Under the pieces are notes generated by a model. It did no database searches and was not told the origin of the DNA. It was given only the letters and a program-made list of their open reading frames with translations. The translations under genes were made by a program, and so were the position numbers. DNA of 64,000 bases. It comes from Chryseobacterium fluminis. Its GTDB lineage: Bacteria > Bacteroidota > Bacteroidia > Flavobacteriales > Weeksellaceae. The stretch covers positions 3,162,001-3,226,000 of the forward strand of contig NZ_CP111121.1 of the NCBI RefSeq assembly GCF_026314945.1, given 5' to 3'. Positions 45,777-55,721 of this stretch are shown in pieces; the first letter of the stretch is position 1, and each line of letters starts with the position of its first letter.

Positions 45777-46886
45777 TTAGATTGCTACAAATTGCCTCCC
45801 GGAAAGCGATTTAATTCTCCCTAAAAGTTCCAATTCCAGAATTACAGGTAAGATTTTATAAGAGGGAAGAGAAATCTCATTACATAAATCATCTAAGGAA
45901 ATGTATGGTTGGTCTACAACAGCACTATATATTATACTTTGATTTTCAGTTAATTGTATGGATAATCTGCTTTCCGGAAAAAGTTCGGGTATTCTGCTGT
46001 CAGGCTTGTTAAAATCCAATGCATCAATAAGGCCTTTCAATGTTGAAATAGCCGTTGCTTTGTTCTGAAAAATCAGTTGATTGCAGCCCTGGCTGTATTT
46101 ATCGGTAATTTTTCCGGGGAGTGCAAATACTTCCCTGTTGTAGTTATTAGCAAAAGTGGCTGTACTTACCGATCCTCCGCCAAATCCCGTTTCAATAACG
46201 ATGGTTGAAGGTGAGAGTCCGGCTACAATTCTGTTTCTCTGAATAAAATTTTCTCTGTCAGGCTTTCGGGATGAGTTAAATTCTGTCAGTAAAGCCCCTC
46301 CTTCCTGGAGTATTTTTTCCGAAAGCTTTTTATTTTTTGAAGGATACAGAAGATGAAATCCGTGAGCCAGTACCGCAACTGTAGGGATGTTATGTTGTAC
46401 GGACTGTTCGTGAACCTCTTTGTCTACTCCTAAGGCCAAACCACTGACCGTGGTGAAAGGGTAGCTCTTGGTTTCGTCAAAAAAGTGGGTGATAAACTGC
46501 TTTCCGTACATGGTCATGTTTCGGGTTCCTACAAGACTTATTTTTTGTCTGGAATCATCATAATCTCCTTTTTGATAAAGGATAGCGGGAGCATCATCAC
46601 ACTCGCTCAAAAGACGGGGAAGCTCATTGCGGTGTCTTAATTTTATCCGGATATTATTCTTTTCACAAAAAAGAAGTTCATTTTCGGCAAATCTTAAATA
46701 TTCGGGATTGCCAATTTCAGAAACGGCTTTCCAACCGATACCGTCGATGGTCTTGTATTCTTTTTTAGCATTTTCCCATGCTGTCCTGGCGCCGCCGAAA
46801 ATTCTGACAAGTTTATAAAAATTCATATCGCCAATGAGTTTGCATTCACGCAGAGCAATGGCATACAGATGTTCTTCTGAATACAT
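45777..46886 (-). CDS. dprA: DNA-processing protein DprA
   Basis: 369 residues. DprA loads RecA onto incoming single-stranded DNA during natural transformation. The Rossmann core shows VGTRNMTMYGKQFITHFFDE (near residue 115), TVSGLALGVDKEVHEQSV (near 140), LAHGFHLLYPSKNKKLSE and TEFNSSRKPDRENFIQRNR (near 195), VIETGFGGGSVSTATFANN and VFALPGKITDKYSQGCNQLI. A winged-helix domain (YISLDDLCNEISLPSYKILP) ends it. It follows the rhomboid gene by 38 bases and may be co-transcribed. Confidence 0.95.
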   Translation of the reverse strand: MYSEEHLYAIALRECKLIGDMNFYKLVRIFGGARTAWENAKKEYKTIDGIGWKAVSEIGNPEYLRFAENELLFCEKNNIRIKLRHRNELPRLLSECDDAPAILYQKGDYDDSRQKISLVGTRNMTMYGKQFITHFFDETKSYPFTTVSGLALGVDKEVHEQSVQHNIPTVAVLAHGFHLLYPSKNKKLSEKILQEGGALLTEFNSSRKPDRENFIQRNRIVAGLSPSTIVIETGFGGGSVSTATFANNYNREVFALPGKITDKYSQGCNQLIFQNKATAISTLKGLIDALDFNKPDSRIPELFPESRLSIQLTENQSIIYSAVVDQPYISLDDLCNEISLPSYKILPVILELELLGRIKSLSGRQFVAI

Positions 46887-46924
46887 TTGTGTCTTTTGTT
46901 TTCACAAATGTAGAAAATTAAGTT

Positions 46925-47692
46925 TTATTTTTTCCGTAATTCGTCCAAATGATCCCAGATATCATCCTTTTTCTTATAAGGCAGTTCCAGAAAGTCTTCC
47001 GGATGATTTTCTCTGTATTCCTGCCATAATTTATCATCCTTTTCGTTATAATAATTGGGAAACTCCCAGATGTATTTTTTCTTTCTTTCACCTACCTTTT
47101 TGAACATAAATGCGATAATACTGCCTACCACAGCACCGGACAGGTGGGCCTGCCAGGAGATTTTACTAGGTTCATTAAGATTATAAAAAAACTCTTCCGG
47201 AAACATCCCCCAGATTAAGCTTCCGTAGTATAACACCACAAGCAAAGAGATCGTTAATAGTTTCATATTCCATTTAAACACTCCGCTGAAAAATAAGAAA
47301 AAAGCTAAAACATACACGACTCCACTGGCGCCTATTGTACAGCTGTACATATATTCACCGGTAACAATATCCACAGGAGGAAGAAGCCAGACCAGTAATC
47401 CTGTGGCCAGCCAGCCAATTACAAAAACTTTATTGGCGACGACCGGATAGAATTGATAAAGGAGAAACATCAGTACAGCGATCGGAATTGAATTACCCAC
47501 GATATGATCAAAATTACCATGTAAAAGAGGGGACGTAATAATTCCTAATAAGCCCTCCGGCAATAAGGGAATAATTGCTCCGAAGCAATTTTCAAAAAAG
47601 CCGTTTAACTGTAGGAAATACCCCAGCCACATGGCAGAAAGCATCAGTAGAGGGTTGATAATAGCTCTCTTGGAAATTACATTTTTAAACAT
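46925..47692 (-). CDS. Rhomboid intramembrane serine protease
   Basis: 255 residues, six membrane helices. The conserved HGNFDHIVGNSIPI (near residue 58) carries the oxyanion-hole His/Asn, GASGVVYVLAFFLF (near 124) carries the catalytic Ser in GxSG, and the His is in SWQAHLSGAVVGSIIAFM (near 190). It cuts substrates inside the membrane. The C-terminus extends about 45 residues as a charged cytoplasmic tail (KKKYIWEFPNYYNEKDDK...). Upstream of dprA on the same strand. Confidence 0.92.
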   Translation of the reverse strand: MFKNVISKRAIINPLLMLSAMWLGYFLQLNGFFENCFGAIIPLLPEGLLGIITSPLLHGNFDHIVGNSIPIAVLMFLLYQFYPVVANKVFVIGWLATGLLVWLLPPVDIVTGEYMYSCTIGASGVVYVLAFFLFFSGVFKWNMKLLTISLLVVLYYGSLIWGMFPEEFFYNLNEPSKISWQAHLSGAVVGSIIAFMFKKVGERKKKYIWEFPNYYNEKDDKLWQEYRENHPEDFLELPYKKKDDIWDHLDELRKK

Positions 47693-47938
47693 GCTGGTAG
47701 TACGTCAAATGAAACGCCAAGAGTAAATTTCGGAAAAAATGTCGATGATTTTAAATAGCTGTTGTTATTTTAAGACAAAAGGTTAGGATTTTCTTTTCTT
47801 TTTTAATTTCATGCTTAATATTGTGTCATTTAACTAATTAAAGTAGTTTATTATCACAATTAGAAATAAAAAAAACGTCTTGCCGAAAATATTCATGTTA
47901 AATTATTCTTTGTTCTTAACGAAAAAAATTATATTTAA

Positions 47939-47946
47939 TATTTTTG
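47939..47946 (+). promoter_or_regulatory. -7 box TATTTTTG
   Basis: An exact TAnnTTTG 19 bases before the DUF3078 ATG. A TTTG lies upstream but 26 bases away, slightly too far. Confidence 0.45.
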
Positions 47947-47965
47947 CAAATGAAAATTTTGAGTA

Positions 47966-48910
47966 ATGAAGAAGTTTCTATTATTTCTTTCCCTTTCTTT
48001 GGGAGTTTTTAGCAGTGCACAAGTAGTCATTGTAGACACGCCGGCCGTAAAGCAGCCCATAAAAGTGGTAGATACGATCAAGCATTGGTCAGTTTTGGGT
48101 AAACAAGCATTAATGATCAATCAGGCTGCCTTCTCAAACTGGGTGGGTGGTGGAGCAAACAATGTCGGTTGGCTGGCTTCGGTAGACTATAATATAACGT
48201 ACGAGAAAGACAAAGATCTCTGGGAAAATATTATTCTTCTGAATTATGGACAAAATGATACCCAGGGTATCGGTGTGAGAAAAACACAGGATGTGATTAA
48301 TATCTCTACCAATTACGGAAGAAAAGTTTCAAAAAGCTGGTATCTCTCCGTAGGGGCCGGTCTGCAGTCGCAGTTTTATCTGGGATACGAAGACGGGAAT
48401 AATCCTGAAGCTAAGAAAATATCTAACTTTATGGCTCCCGGTTACCTGAATGTCGGTATGGGTATCACTTACCGGCCGAATGATAACCTGAATGTCACTT
48501 TAAGACCAAGCAATGCAAGATGGGCTTTTGTTTTGGACGAAAGCCTGCAGGTGGCAGGAAATTATGGTTTGAAGGCAGACGGCGACTCCTCCTTATTACA
48601 GTTCGGTTTTCTGGGAACGGCATCTTATAAATTTAAGATCATGGAAAATATAAGTATGACCAACAATGCTTCTGTTTTTTCCAATTATCTGGATCATCCG
48701 GAAAGGCTCGTTTTAGCCTACGGAATGGTTTTAAATTTAAAAGTAAATAAATTCATCTCTTCTAATATTACGGTAGATGTGTTGTATGACCATAACCAGA
48801 TTCAAAAAACCCAGCTCAAACAGACTTTAGGAGTTGGTTTAGCGTATACACTCAATAACGGTGTAAAACGATCCGACAGAAAAGACAGCCAGTGGTGGAT
48901 TAAAAAATAA
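47966..48910 (+). CDS. DUF3078 outer-membrane-type protein
   Basis: 314 residues. Signal peptide MKKFLLFLSLSLGVFSSAQ. WSVLGKQALMINQAAFSNWV (near residue 32) and GGGANNVGWLASVDYNITYE are the DUF3078 hallmark; then alternating strand motifs such as KSWYLSVGAGLQSQFYLGYE, YLNVGMGITYRPNDNLNVTL and FISSNITVDVLYDHNQIQKT suggest a beta barrel in the outer membrane. Function unknown. Monocistronic, with a -7 box in front and a two-hairpin repeat behind. Confidence 0.88.
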   Translation: MKKFLLFLSLSLGVFSSAQVVIVDTPAVKQPIKVVDTIKHWSVLGKQALMINQAAFSNWVGGGANNVGWLASVDYNITYEKDKDLWENIILLNYGQNDTQGIGVRKTQDVINISTNYGRKVSKSWYLSVGAGLQSQFYLGYEDGNNPEAKKISNFMAPGYLNVGMGITYRPNDNLNVTLRPSNARWAFVLDESLQVAGNYGLKADGDSSLLQFGFLGTASYKFKIMENISMTNNASVFSNYLDHPERLVLAYGMVLNLKVNKFISSNITVDVLYDHNQIQKTQLKQTLGVGLAYTLNNGVKRSDRKDSQWWIKK

Positions 48911-48945
48911 TATTAATAAAATCAAAGCAAATTTATCATCGATAC

Positions 48946-49008
48946 GAGTGGGCTTCAGCCCACTTTTTATTTGCAGAGACAATCGGCTTTAGCCAAAATT
49001 TACCAAAA
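48946..49008. repeat. Two-hairpin dispersed repeat, copy 2
   Basis: GTGGGCT-TC-AGCCCAC, then about 20 bases later CGGCTTTAGCC and AAAATTTACCAAAAC. Same element order as at 17739-17806 with base-pair-preserving changes in the first stem. Confidence 0.6.
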
Positions 49009-49009
49009 C

Positions 49010-49035
49010 AAAAGCACTCCTGGCGAAGTGCTTTT
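49010..49035. terminator. Terminator of the suf operon
   Basis: AAAAGCACT / AGTGCTTTT with an 8-base loop, directly after sufD on the minus strand; also usable on the plus strand. Confidence 0.7.
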
Positions 49036-49056
49036 TATCATCAATTATATATATTG

Positions 49057-50364
49057 TTAAAACTCTATATCAACTTCTAATTTCTCAGCCAGAAGCTTTG
49101 AAATTTTTTCTTTTAAAGGCTCAATATCAATATTCTGCATGGCATCATTGGCAAAAGCATATAATAATAAAGCCTGAGCTTCCTTCTTAGAAATCCCTCT
49201 GGCTCTCAGGTAGAATAACGCATCTTCGTTTAACTGACCTACGGTACAGCCGTGAGAACACTTCACATCGTCTGCAAAAATCTCCAGCTGAGGTTTTGTA
49301 TCAATCTTGGCTCCTTCACTTAATAAAACATTGTTATTCTGCTGATAGGCATTGGTTTTCTGTGCAATTTTATCTACAAAGACCTTTCCGTTGAAAACAC
49401 CGTGAGAATTTCCGCTGAAAATACCTTTATAATTCTGATAGCTTTCACAGTTTGGCTGATTGTGATGCACTGCCGTGTGATGATCTACCAGCTGATCTTT
49501 ACCTATAATCGTAATTCCGTTCATGAAAGAATTGATATTCGATCCGTTCTGAATAAAATCAAGATTATTTCTTACCAGTTTCCCGCCAAAAGAGAATGTA
49601 TTGACAGTGGTTAAACTGTCTTTTTCCTGCTTCGCGAAGGTATTGTCAATTAAATAGGAAGTATCGTTATCATTCTGAACTTTATGCCAGTCTGCTTTTG
49701 CGTTTGGATACGTGAAAATTTCCGTCACGGAATTGGTTAATACATACGTGCTGTCAAAATTGTGATGACTTTCGATGATTTCCACTTTTGCCCCTTCATC
49801 TACGATTAATAAATTTCGGGTATTATAGAACGTGTTCTCTTCCTGGTTTTGAGAAATGTAGAAAACATGGATCGGTTTTTCAATCACCACATTTTTCGGA
49901 ACTTTCAAAAAGAAACCATATTTGCAGTATGCCTGATTTAAATTGGTAAAAGCAGACTTGTCAGAAGCAATGGTGTTAAAATAACGATCAAAAATATCTC
50001 TGTGTTTCTCGTCATTCAAAGCATAATTGAATGAAAGGAACTCAACATTTTCAATCGAAACTTTTGATAATTCTTTGCGAAGCTTGCCATTTACAAAAGT
50101 AATCCAGTCGAAATTTTCTTCTCCAAGATGCAGCTGGTCCAACTGCTCTTTGGTGATGTTATGACTTTCTTTCGGGAAAAAATTATATTCCTTTTCAGTA
50201 ATTTCCTTTAGGTTGGTATATTTATATTCTTCGTCTTTTTTTGTCGGAAAACCAAGATTTTCAAATCTTTGGAGAGCAGCTTTTCTGTCGCCATCCAGAA
50301 ATCTGTGACGTAGGCTCTCTAAAAATTCACCGTGATTTTCTATAATTTGTTCTTTTAATGCCAT
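49057..50364 (-). CDS. sufD: Fe-S cluster assembly protein SufD
   Basis: 435 residues from the ATG at 50362-50364 (MALKEQIIENHGEFLE); the frame also opens 9 codons earlier at 50391. SufD joins SufB and SufC in the scaffold complex. The right-handed beta-helix core is followed by the conserved C-terminal ADDVKCSHGCTVGQLNEDAL and FYLRARGISKKEAQALLLY. Position in sufA-B-C-D order and 164 bases after sufC support it. The sufS desulfurase, often next, is not adjacent. Confidence 0.92.
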   Translation of the reverse strand: MALKEQIIENHGEFLESLRHRFLDGDRKAALQRFENLGFPTKKDEEYKYTNLKEITEKEYNFFPKESHNITKEQLDQLHLGEENFDWITFVNGKLRKELSKVSIENVEFLSFNYALNDEKHRDIFDRYFNTIASDKSAFTNLNQAYCKYGFFLKVPKNVVIEKPIHVFYISQNQEENTFYNTRNLLIVDEGAKVEIIESHHNFDSTYVLTNSVTEIFTYPNAKADWHKVQNDNDTSYLIDNTFAKQEKDSLTTVNTFSFGGKLVRNNLDFIQNGSNINSFMNGITIIGKDQLVDHHTAVHHNQPNCESYQNYKGIFSGNSHGVFNGKVFVDKIAQKTNAYQQNNNVLLSEGAKIDTKPQLEIFADDVKCSHGCTVGQLNEDALFYLRARGISKKEAQALLLYAFANDAMQNIDIEPLKEKISKLLAEKLEVDIEF

Positions 50365-50528
50365 TACTGGTATATCTGTGGTTTGCACCATATTTCTTTT
50401 TATTTGAGCTAAAATATTATCATTACAATGAATGAATAATCTATTTGTCTTATTAGAGATTGTTATCGCTTTGATTCACGGGGAATGATGACGAGGAATT
50501 TTTTAATCTCTGAATAATCAAATTTTTC

Positions 50529-51272
50529 TTAGTTAAGAAGCCAGTCGTACCCTCTTTCTTCCAGTTCCAGCGCAAGAGATTTATCACCTGTTTTAATGAT
50601 TTTCCCATTGGCCAGTACATGAACGTAGTCAGGTTGAATATAGTTAAGCAATCTCTGATAGTGCGTAATCAAAAGAACTGCATTTCCTTCATTCTTAAAT
50701 GCATTGACACCATCTGCAACGATTCTTAGGGCATCAATGTCTAATCCCGAATCAGTTTCATCAAGAATTGCCAGTTTAGGATCCAGCATCATCATCTGGA
50801 AGATCTCATTTCTTTTCTTTTCACCTCCGGAAAAACCTTCATTCAGTGATCTTGAAAGGAAATCTTTTTTAATGCCCAATTGCTCAGATTTCTGACGAAT
50901 CAAAGCCAGCATTTCTTTTGCAGGCATTTCGGATAGTCCTTTTGCCTTTCTGTTCTCGTTCATCGCAGCTTTGATGAAGTTGGTAACAGAAACTCCCGGA
51001 ATTTCTACCGGATATTGGAAAGAAAGGAAAATTCCTTTGTGCGCTCTGTCTTCAGGGGCATCTTCGATGATGTTTTCACCCCCGAAAATAATTTCACCGT
51101 CTGTAACTTCATAATCTTCTTTTCCTGCAATGACAGAGGAAAGCGTAGATTTTCCGGCTCCGTTCGGTCCCATAATGGCGTGAACTTCACCAGGCTTTAT
51201 TTCAAGATTAATCCCTTTTAAAATTTCTGCGCCATCTTCAATTTTGGCGTGCAAGTTTTTTATATTTAACAT
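50529..51272 (-). CDS. sufC: Fe-S cluster assembly ATPase SufC
   Basis: 247 residues. ABC-type ATPase with Walker A IMGPNGAGKSTLSSVIAGKE (near residue 34), the SufC signature LNEGFSGGEKKRNEIFQMM (near 143) and Walker B PKLAILDETDSGLDIDALR (near 163). It powers the SufBCD complex during cluster assembly. Position between sufB and sufD. A gap of nearly 400 bases to sufB, with a relic inside, is unusual. Confidence 0.95.
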   Translation of the reverse strand: MLNIKNLHAKIEDGAEILKGINLEIKPGEVHAIMGPNGAGKSTLSSVIAGKEDYEVTDGEIIFGGENIIEDAPEDRAHKGIFLSFQYPVEIPGVSVTNFIKAAMNENRKAKGLSEMPAKEMLALIRQKSEQLGIKKDFLSRSLNEGFSGGEKKRNEIFQMMMLDPKLAILDETDSGLDIDALRIVADGVNAFKNEGNAVLLITHYQRLLNYIQPDYVHVLANGKIIKTGDKSLALELEERGYDWLLN

Positions 51273-51461
51273 ACGTTTAAATTTATCGCAAGGTCAAACT
51301 TTGAGTATTTACAAAAGCTTCAACGCTGGCGAATGAAATACTATTTCGTTTTTATTTTTTTAACATTAAGAATTTAAGTTTAATTCTAATGTATTATTTC
51401 TTTTTTAAGTAAATCAATGAAATTGATTTAAATTAAGATCTTTAAGCGTTCCGTGAATTCT

Positions 51462-51614
51462 TTATCCCAGCCTATTATTCCTGAAGTTTGACAAATATTC
51501 ATTTACTAATAAGTCAACTTTTAGCCGAGTATCAATCTCAATCTTTTCATAATTGATTTTGGTATTGATTTGCTGATCAACCGAAAATCCTTTTTCTCTT
51601 AATTCCTTAATTAA
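51462..51614 (-). pseudogene. Relic of a GxxExxY-family gene inside the suf operon
   Basis: A start-less minus-strand frame of 50 codons, ending in a stop at 51462-51464. It reads LIKELREKGFSVDQQINTK and, further on, TRLKVDLLVNEYL, which fits the middle of GxxExxY proteins (pattern L..EL..RGF.V..Q......Y......R.DLLVE). The Gxx Exx Y front and most of the C-terminus are missing; a GIKNS-like end appears one frame over. The rest of the 51273-51665 spacer is AT-rich and holds nothing else I can name. Confidence 0.55.
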
Positions 51615-51665
51615 ACATTAAAATTTTAAGATAATGAAAACTTAACTTCTTAATGTTTAAATATG

Positions 51666-53114
51666 CTAACCTACAGAACCTTCCAGTGAAATTTCCAGTA
51701 GCTTCTGAGCTTCAATGGCAAATTCCATCGGTAATTTATTCAGAACGTCTTTACTGAATCCGTTAACAATCAGTGCAATTGCTCTTTCAGTATCGATTCC
51801 CCTTTGGTTACAGTAGAAAATCTGATCTTCCCCGATTTTTGAAGTCGTTGCTTCATGCTCCAGCTGAGCACTTGGATCTTTAATTTCTATGTATGGGAAT
51901 GTATGTGCACCACATTCGTTACCCATCAACAGAGAGTCACACTGAGAGAAATTTCTTGCCCCCTTGGCCGTCGGCATTACTTTTACCAAGCCTCTGTACG
52001 AATTCTGAGATTTTCCTGCAGAAATTCCTTTGGAAATAATCGTTGATCTTGTATTCTTTCCGATATGGATCATTTTTGTTCCGGTATCGGCATATTGATG
52101 GTTGTTGGTTACAGCGATAGAGTAGAACTCACCGATTGAATTATCTCCTTTCAAAATACAAGAAGGATATTTCCATGTCACAGCAGAACCTGTTTCCACC
52201 TGAGTCCAGGAGATTTTTGCATTTCTTTCGCAAAGTCCTCTCTTGGTAACGAAATTGAAAACGCCACCTTTTCCTTCTTCATTTCCCGGGTACCAGTTCT
52301 GAACGGTTGAATATTTAATTTCTGCATTGTCCATGGCAATCAGCTCAACAACTGCAGCGTGAAGCTGGTTTTCATCTCTCGATGGAGCTGTACAGCCTTC
52401 AAGATAAGAAACATAACTTCCTTCATCTGCGATGACAAGCGTTCTTTCAAACTGGCCTGTTCCTGCCTGATTGATACGGAAATATGTAGATAATTCCATT
52501 GGACATTTTACACCTTTCGGAATATAGCAGAAACTTCCGTCAGAAAATACGGCAGAATTCAATGCTGCATAGAAGTTATCTCCCCGCGGAACTACTTTTC
52601 CCAGGTATTTTCTTACTAAATCAGGATGGTTTTTAATAGCTTCGGAAATAGAGCAGAAAATGATCCCTTTTTCCATCAGAGTATCCTGAAAAGTTGTCTT
52701 TACAGACACGGAGTCTATTACGATATCCACAGCAACGCCCGAAAGTCTTTTCTGTTCCTCAATATTGATTCCCAATTTTGCAAAAGTGGCCAATAATTCA
52801 GGATCTACTTCATCCAGGCTTTCTAGCTCTGGTTTCGATTTTGGAGCCGCGTAATATTTAATCGCCTGGAAATCCGGTTTTTCATACTTGATATTTGCCC
52901 ACTCGGGCTCCATCATTTTCAGCCAGATTCTGAAAGATTCCAAACGCCACTCGGTCATCCATTCCGGTTCTTCCTTTTTAGCGGAAATCGCACGGACAAT
53001 GTCTTCATTTAAACCCGTCGGAAAATCTTCATAATCAATTTTGGTTTCCCAGCCGAATTCGTATTTTTTATTTTCTAGATCGACTCTTAAATCGTCTTCA
53101 GTATATTTACTCAT
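51666..53114 (-). CDS. sufB: Fe-S cluster assembly protein SufB
   Basis: 482 residues, typical for SufB. Key blocks are [59 protein letters not shown] (near residue 300), [20 protein letters not shown] (near 350) and [20 protein letters not shown] (near 435) with the conserved Cys. It is the scaffold on which clusters form with SufC and SufD. Located 82 bases after sufA. Confidence 0.95.
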   Translation of the reverse strand: MSKYTEDDLRVDLENKKYEFGWETKIDYEDFPTGLNEDIVRAISAKKEEPEWMTEWRLESFRIWLKMMEPEWANIKYEKPDFQAIKYYAAPKSKPELESLDEVDPELLATFAKLGINIEEQKRLSGVAVDIVIDSVSVKTTFQDTLMEKGIIFCSISEAIKNHPDLVRKYLGKVVPRGDNFYAALNSAVFSDGSFCYIPKGVKCPMELSTYFRINQAGTGQFERTLVIADEGSYVSYLEGCTAPSRDENQLHAAVVELIAMDNAEIKYSTVQNWYPGNEEGKGGVFNFVTKRGLCERNAKISWTQVETGSAVTWKYPSCILKGDNSIGEFYSIAVTNNHQYADTGTKMIHIGKNTRSTIISKGISAGKSQNSYRGLVKVMPTAKGARNFSQCDSLLMGNECGAHTFPYIEIKDPSAQLEHEATTSKIGEDQIFYCNQRGIDTERAIALIVNGFSKDVLNKLPMEFAIEAQKLLEISLEGSVG

Positions 53115-53196
53115 TATTTTTTTTTAGATTTCAGATGACAGATCTCAAGTACCGGAATTATTCCGACCTCTGAGATCCATCCTCCAATGTCTTTTT

Positions 53197-53526
53197 CTAC
53201 AAAGAAAAACTTTCTCCGCATCCACATGTTCTGGATGCATTAGGATTGTTAAAAACAAATCCTTTTCCATTTAATCCCCCTGAATATTCAAGAATGGTCC
53301 CTGCCAGATAAAGAATTGATTTTTTATCTACAACAATTTTGATGTCATTGTCTTCAAAGATTTGATCGGTGTCTGTTTTTTCGTTGTCAAACTTCAAAAC
53401 ATATTCTAATCCTGAACATCCTCCACTTTTTACCCCAACTCTTATATAGTCTTCAAAAGGCTTAAACCCCTCTTCTGTCATCAGTTGGATGGCTTTTGCT
53501 TTTGCTTGATCAGATACTTTTATCAT
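53197..53526 (-). CDS. sufA: A-type Fe-S carrier protein (SufA/IscA-like)
   Basis: 109 residues. One HesB/IscA domain with the three ligand Cys: GVKSGGCSGLEYVLKFD (near residue 37) and the C-terminal SRTCGCGESFSL (last two). It receives clusters from the scaffold and passes them to apoproteins. First gene of the suf operon, with a well-formed promoter. Confidence 0.92.
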   Translation of the reverse strand: MIKVSDQAKAKAIQLMTEEGFKPFEDYIRVGVKSGGCSGLEYVLKFDNEKTDTDQIFEDNDIKIVVDKKSILYLAGTILEYSGGLNGKGFVFNNPNASRTCGCGESFSL

Positions 53527-53554
53527 TGTATTTATTTAGAATGATTTAATAATG

Positions 53555-53586
53555 CAAAACTACGAACTAATTTCCGCAATCTCAAA
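53555..53586 (-). promoter_or_regulatory. Promoter of the suf operon
   Basis: On the minus strand: TTTG (53583-53586), 20 bases, exact -7 box TAGTTTTG (53555-53562). The ATG of sufA is 29 bases past the box. Good match in both elements and spacing. Confidence 0.7.
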
Positions 53587-53918
53587 TTGAAGATATCTAT
53601 TTTAACGATTCTGTTCATAGTAAAATCATCATTAAGATGATTCTTAATGTTAATTTTATATAATTTTTTCCGCGAAACATGAAAACCTTGCTTTTCGTTT
53701 AACTTTGACAAGTATTTTTCATCTATTTAAAAAAATTACTCTGAAAAAGATTGAATCATTAATAGTCATATTGATTTACCTACTTTACATTACAGCAAGT
53801 CGTATAGACTTGATGAAATTAAGTCAATATACATTCAAGAGATTAAAATTGCCGGTATTAATCTCCGAAAATATTCAGCAGAGTTAAGATGGATAAAAAT
53901 TTAATAAATAAATACGGA
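53587..53918. other. AT-rich spacer before the GLPGLI gene
   Basis: No convincing gene. A 60-codon frame from a TTG at 53705 has low-quality composition. An ATG at 53889 could extend the GLPGLI protein by 10 residues, but the signal peptide starts at 53919. Confidence 0.5.
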
Positions 53919-54785
53919 ATGAAAAAATTAGGTTTTATTGCTTTAGCCTTATTCGTACATACTGCTTTTGCACAGACCAACAGGTTTGTCTACCAGGTTA
54001 CCATGAAATCGGATGCCACCAATAAAAATGAGGTAAAAACGGAAAATGCCTATTTAGATATTTCAAAAGACAAATCGCTTTTCTATTCTGAAAACAGATT
54101 TAAAAGAGATTCTATTATGCAGCAAAATTTTCAGAGTGGGGGCGGTAGAGGCTTCAACAGAGAACAGATGCAGGAATTAAGATCCAATATTAATTATTCT
54201 GTTGAAAAAGACAGAAACAATCAAAAAACTCTTTTTAAGGACAGGATCGGAAGAGATGCTTATGTGTATGAAGAAGACAGGCCTCTTAATTGGAAAATTT
54301 CTTCTGAAACAACAAACATCGGGGAGTATAAAGTTCAGAAAGCAGAAACGGACTTTGGGGGCAGACAATGGACGGCATGGTTTACAACAGATCTGCCTTA
54401 TCAGGATGGACCCTATAAATTCGGTGGTCTTCCCGGCCTGATTGTAAAAGTAGAAGACACTCAGGGTGATTATTCCTTTGATTTGATGAAGAATTATAAA
54501 ATCCCGGAAATAGCTGCTTTGAATCAATTTGGAAATACCATTAAGGTAAAACGAACAGATTTCTTAAAGCAGCAGGAAAAATTCAAAAAAGATCCGGTGT
54601 CTTTTATGACTCAGAGTGGTGGCGGTGGTTCTTCTCAAACCCGTGTGATGGGTAATGGGGGAATTGGTGCTCCAAGAGGTAGTGGGGGGCGCGGCGGAAA
54701 TCAAAATCCTGCTGACATGAAAAAGAGAGAGGAGAGATTGAAAGATGAAGCAAAGAAAAACAGCAATCCGATTGAACTGCAGTAA
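53919..54785 (+). CDS. GLPGLI family secreted protein
   Basis: 288 residues from the ATG at 53919, which starts a clean signal peptide (MKKLGFIALALFVHTAFAQ). The family motif FGGLPGLIVKVEDTQGDYSF lies near residue 169, and RFVYQVTMKSD, AYVYEEDRPLNWKIS and TAWFTTDLPYQDGPYKF are typical surroundings. After it comes a Gly/Ser-rich, low-complexity tail (GGGGSSQTRVMGNGG, GSGGRGGNQNP) and a basic end. The function of GLPGLI proteins is unknown; they are periplasmic or surface proteins of Bacteroidota. Confidence 0.9.
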   Translation: MKKLGFIALALFVHTAFAQTNRFVYQVTMKSDATNKNEVKTENAYLDISKDKSLFYSENRFKRDSIMQQNFQSGGGRGFNREQMQELRSNINYSVEKDRNNQKTLFKDRIGRDAYVYEEDRPLNWKISSETTNIGEYKVQKAETDFGGRQWTAWFTTDLPYQDGPYKFGGLPGLIVKVEDTQGDYSFDLMKNYKIPEIAALNQFGNTIKVKRTDFLKQQEKFKKDPVSFMTQSGGGGSSQTRVMGNGGIGAPRGSGGRGGNQNPADMKKREERLKDEAKKNSNPIELQ

Positions 54786-54790
54786 GATAA

Positions 54791-54817
54791 AAATTCCGAA
54801 AAAACATTTCGGAATTT
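54791..54817. terminator. Bidirectional terminator
   Basis: AAATTCCGAAA / TTTCGGAATTT with a 5-base loop and T-run after it. Confidence 0.85.
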
Positions 54818-54917
54818 TTTTATCTGTAATGGATAATTTTAGTATTTAAAGCCTAAACAATATACAAGTGGAAGATGGGCATAATAAAAACTAACTAAGA
54901 TTAATTTTATAGCTGTA

Positions 54918-55721
54918 TTATTGAGCTATTGAGGTAATTTCTACTATTGTACTTTTAGCTCTTAATAACATTCCTGGTCCAGAGCAGTTTCCTGAAGAAC
55001 CTCTACCGAGCGCGACCTTCCATTGGGAATTTGCTGGTAAAGCTGTCGCATAGACAATACTTCCTCCATGCTGAGAAGCACCTCCCGGGGAGTGTGATGC
55101 TGTACTATGTATTCTCACAGTATTTCTATCATTATCTGGAAAATCAGCAAAATAAGGTGATATTGTGCAGTCGGTGGCATTATGCGTGGCTTCATATGTC
55201 AAAACAAATTTATAAAAACCTGCTTTTGTAAAAGTAAATGTATTCGTTGAAGTACTATAGGTAACTCCATCGGCTCCATCTGTAGAAACAGAAATAGGGA
55301 TGTTTTGACTAGAACCACTTGCAATTCCATTTAAGAAATTGTTCTGATTATTGGGAAGATAGTATATCGATGATTTCGAAGTTCCTTTTTCGCCGCTGTT
55401 TAATTTTACCCACTTGGTACCATTAAAATAATAAAATCCAACCGTATCTACATCTGCCGTCGTACCGGACCGACTGCCATTTGAGATACTTCTTATATAA
55501 ATTATCGTAGAAGTTACTACTGAAGTCATGCTTTGAGCCCTCTGTCTGTCTACCCTCGGGACGAGTATACCGTCTGGATTTGTGGCTGTACCGGTTAATT
55601 GTTTTGCTGTAATATCTAAGGTAGCCTGAGGCTGGGCTGTATTTATACCTATCTGCCCGTAAAGAATCTCGCAGGGGAGGGCTAATGTCAATGACATTAG
55701 AAATGTAATTTTTTTTCTCAT
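54918..55721 (-). CDS. Secreted protein with C1q/TNF-like C-terminal domain
   Basis: 267 residues. Signal peptide ending near residue 22 (LPCEILYGQ). IGINTAQPQATLDITAKQL is the usual opening of Bacteroidota tail-fibre-like or cell-surface proteins. A spacer (TVGFYYFNGTKWVKLN) leads to a C1q/TNF-like beta-jelly roll with TNTFTFTKAGFYKFVLTYEA (near residue 160) and a final ITSIAQ. Trimeric binding of a ligand is expected for that fold, but no ligand is suggested by the sequence. Confidence 0.75.
   Translation of the reverse strand: MRKKITFLMSLTLALPCEILYGQIGINTAQPQATLDITAKQLTGTATNPDGILVPRVDRQRAQSMTSVVTSTIIYIRSISNGSRSGTTADVDTVGFYYFNGTKWVKLNSGEKGTSKSSIYYLPNNQNNFLNGIASGSSQNIPISVSTDGADGVTYSTSTNTFTFTKAGFYKFVLTYEATHNATDCTISPYFADFPDNDRNTVRIHSTASHSPGGASQHGGSIVYATALPANSQWKVALGRGSSGNCSGPGMLLRAKSTIVEITSIAQ

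Noticed and set aside
51273..51665. Small regulatory RNA between sufC and sufB
   Set aside because: No clear terminator or promoter inside the spacer; a gene relic explains part of it better.
53705..53887. 60-codon frame before the GLPGLI gene
   Set aside because: It begins at TTG and has no family features; likely chance in AT-rich DNA.
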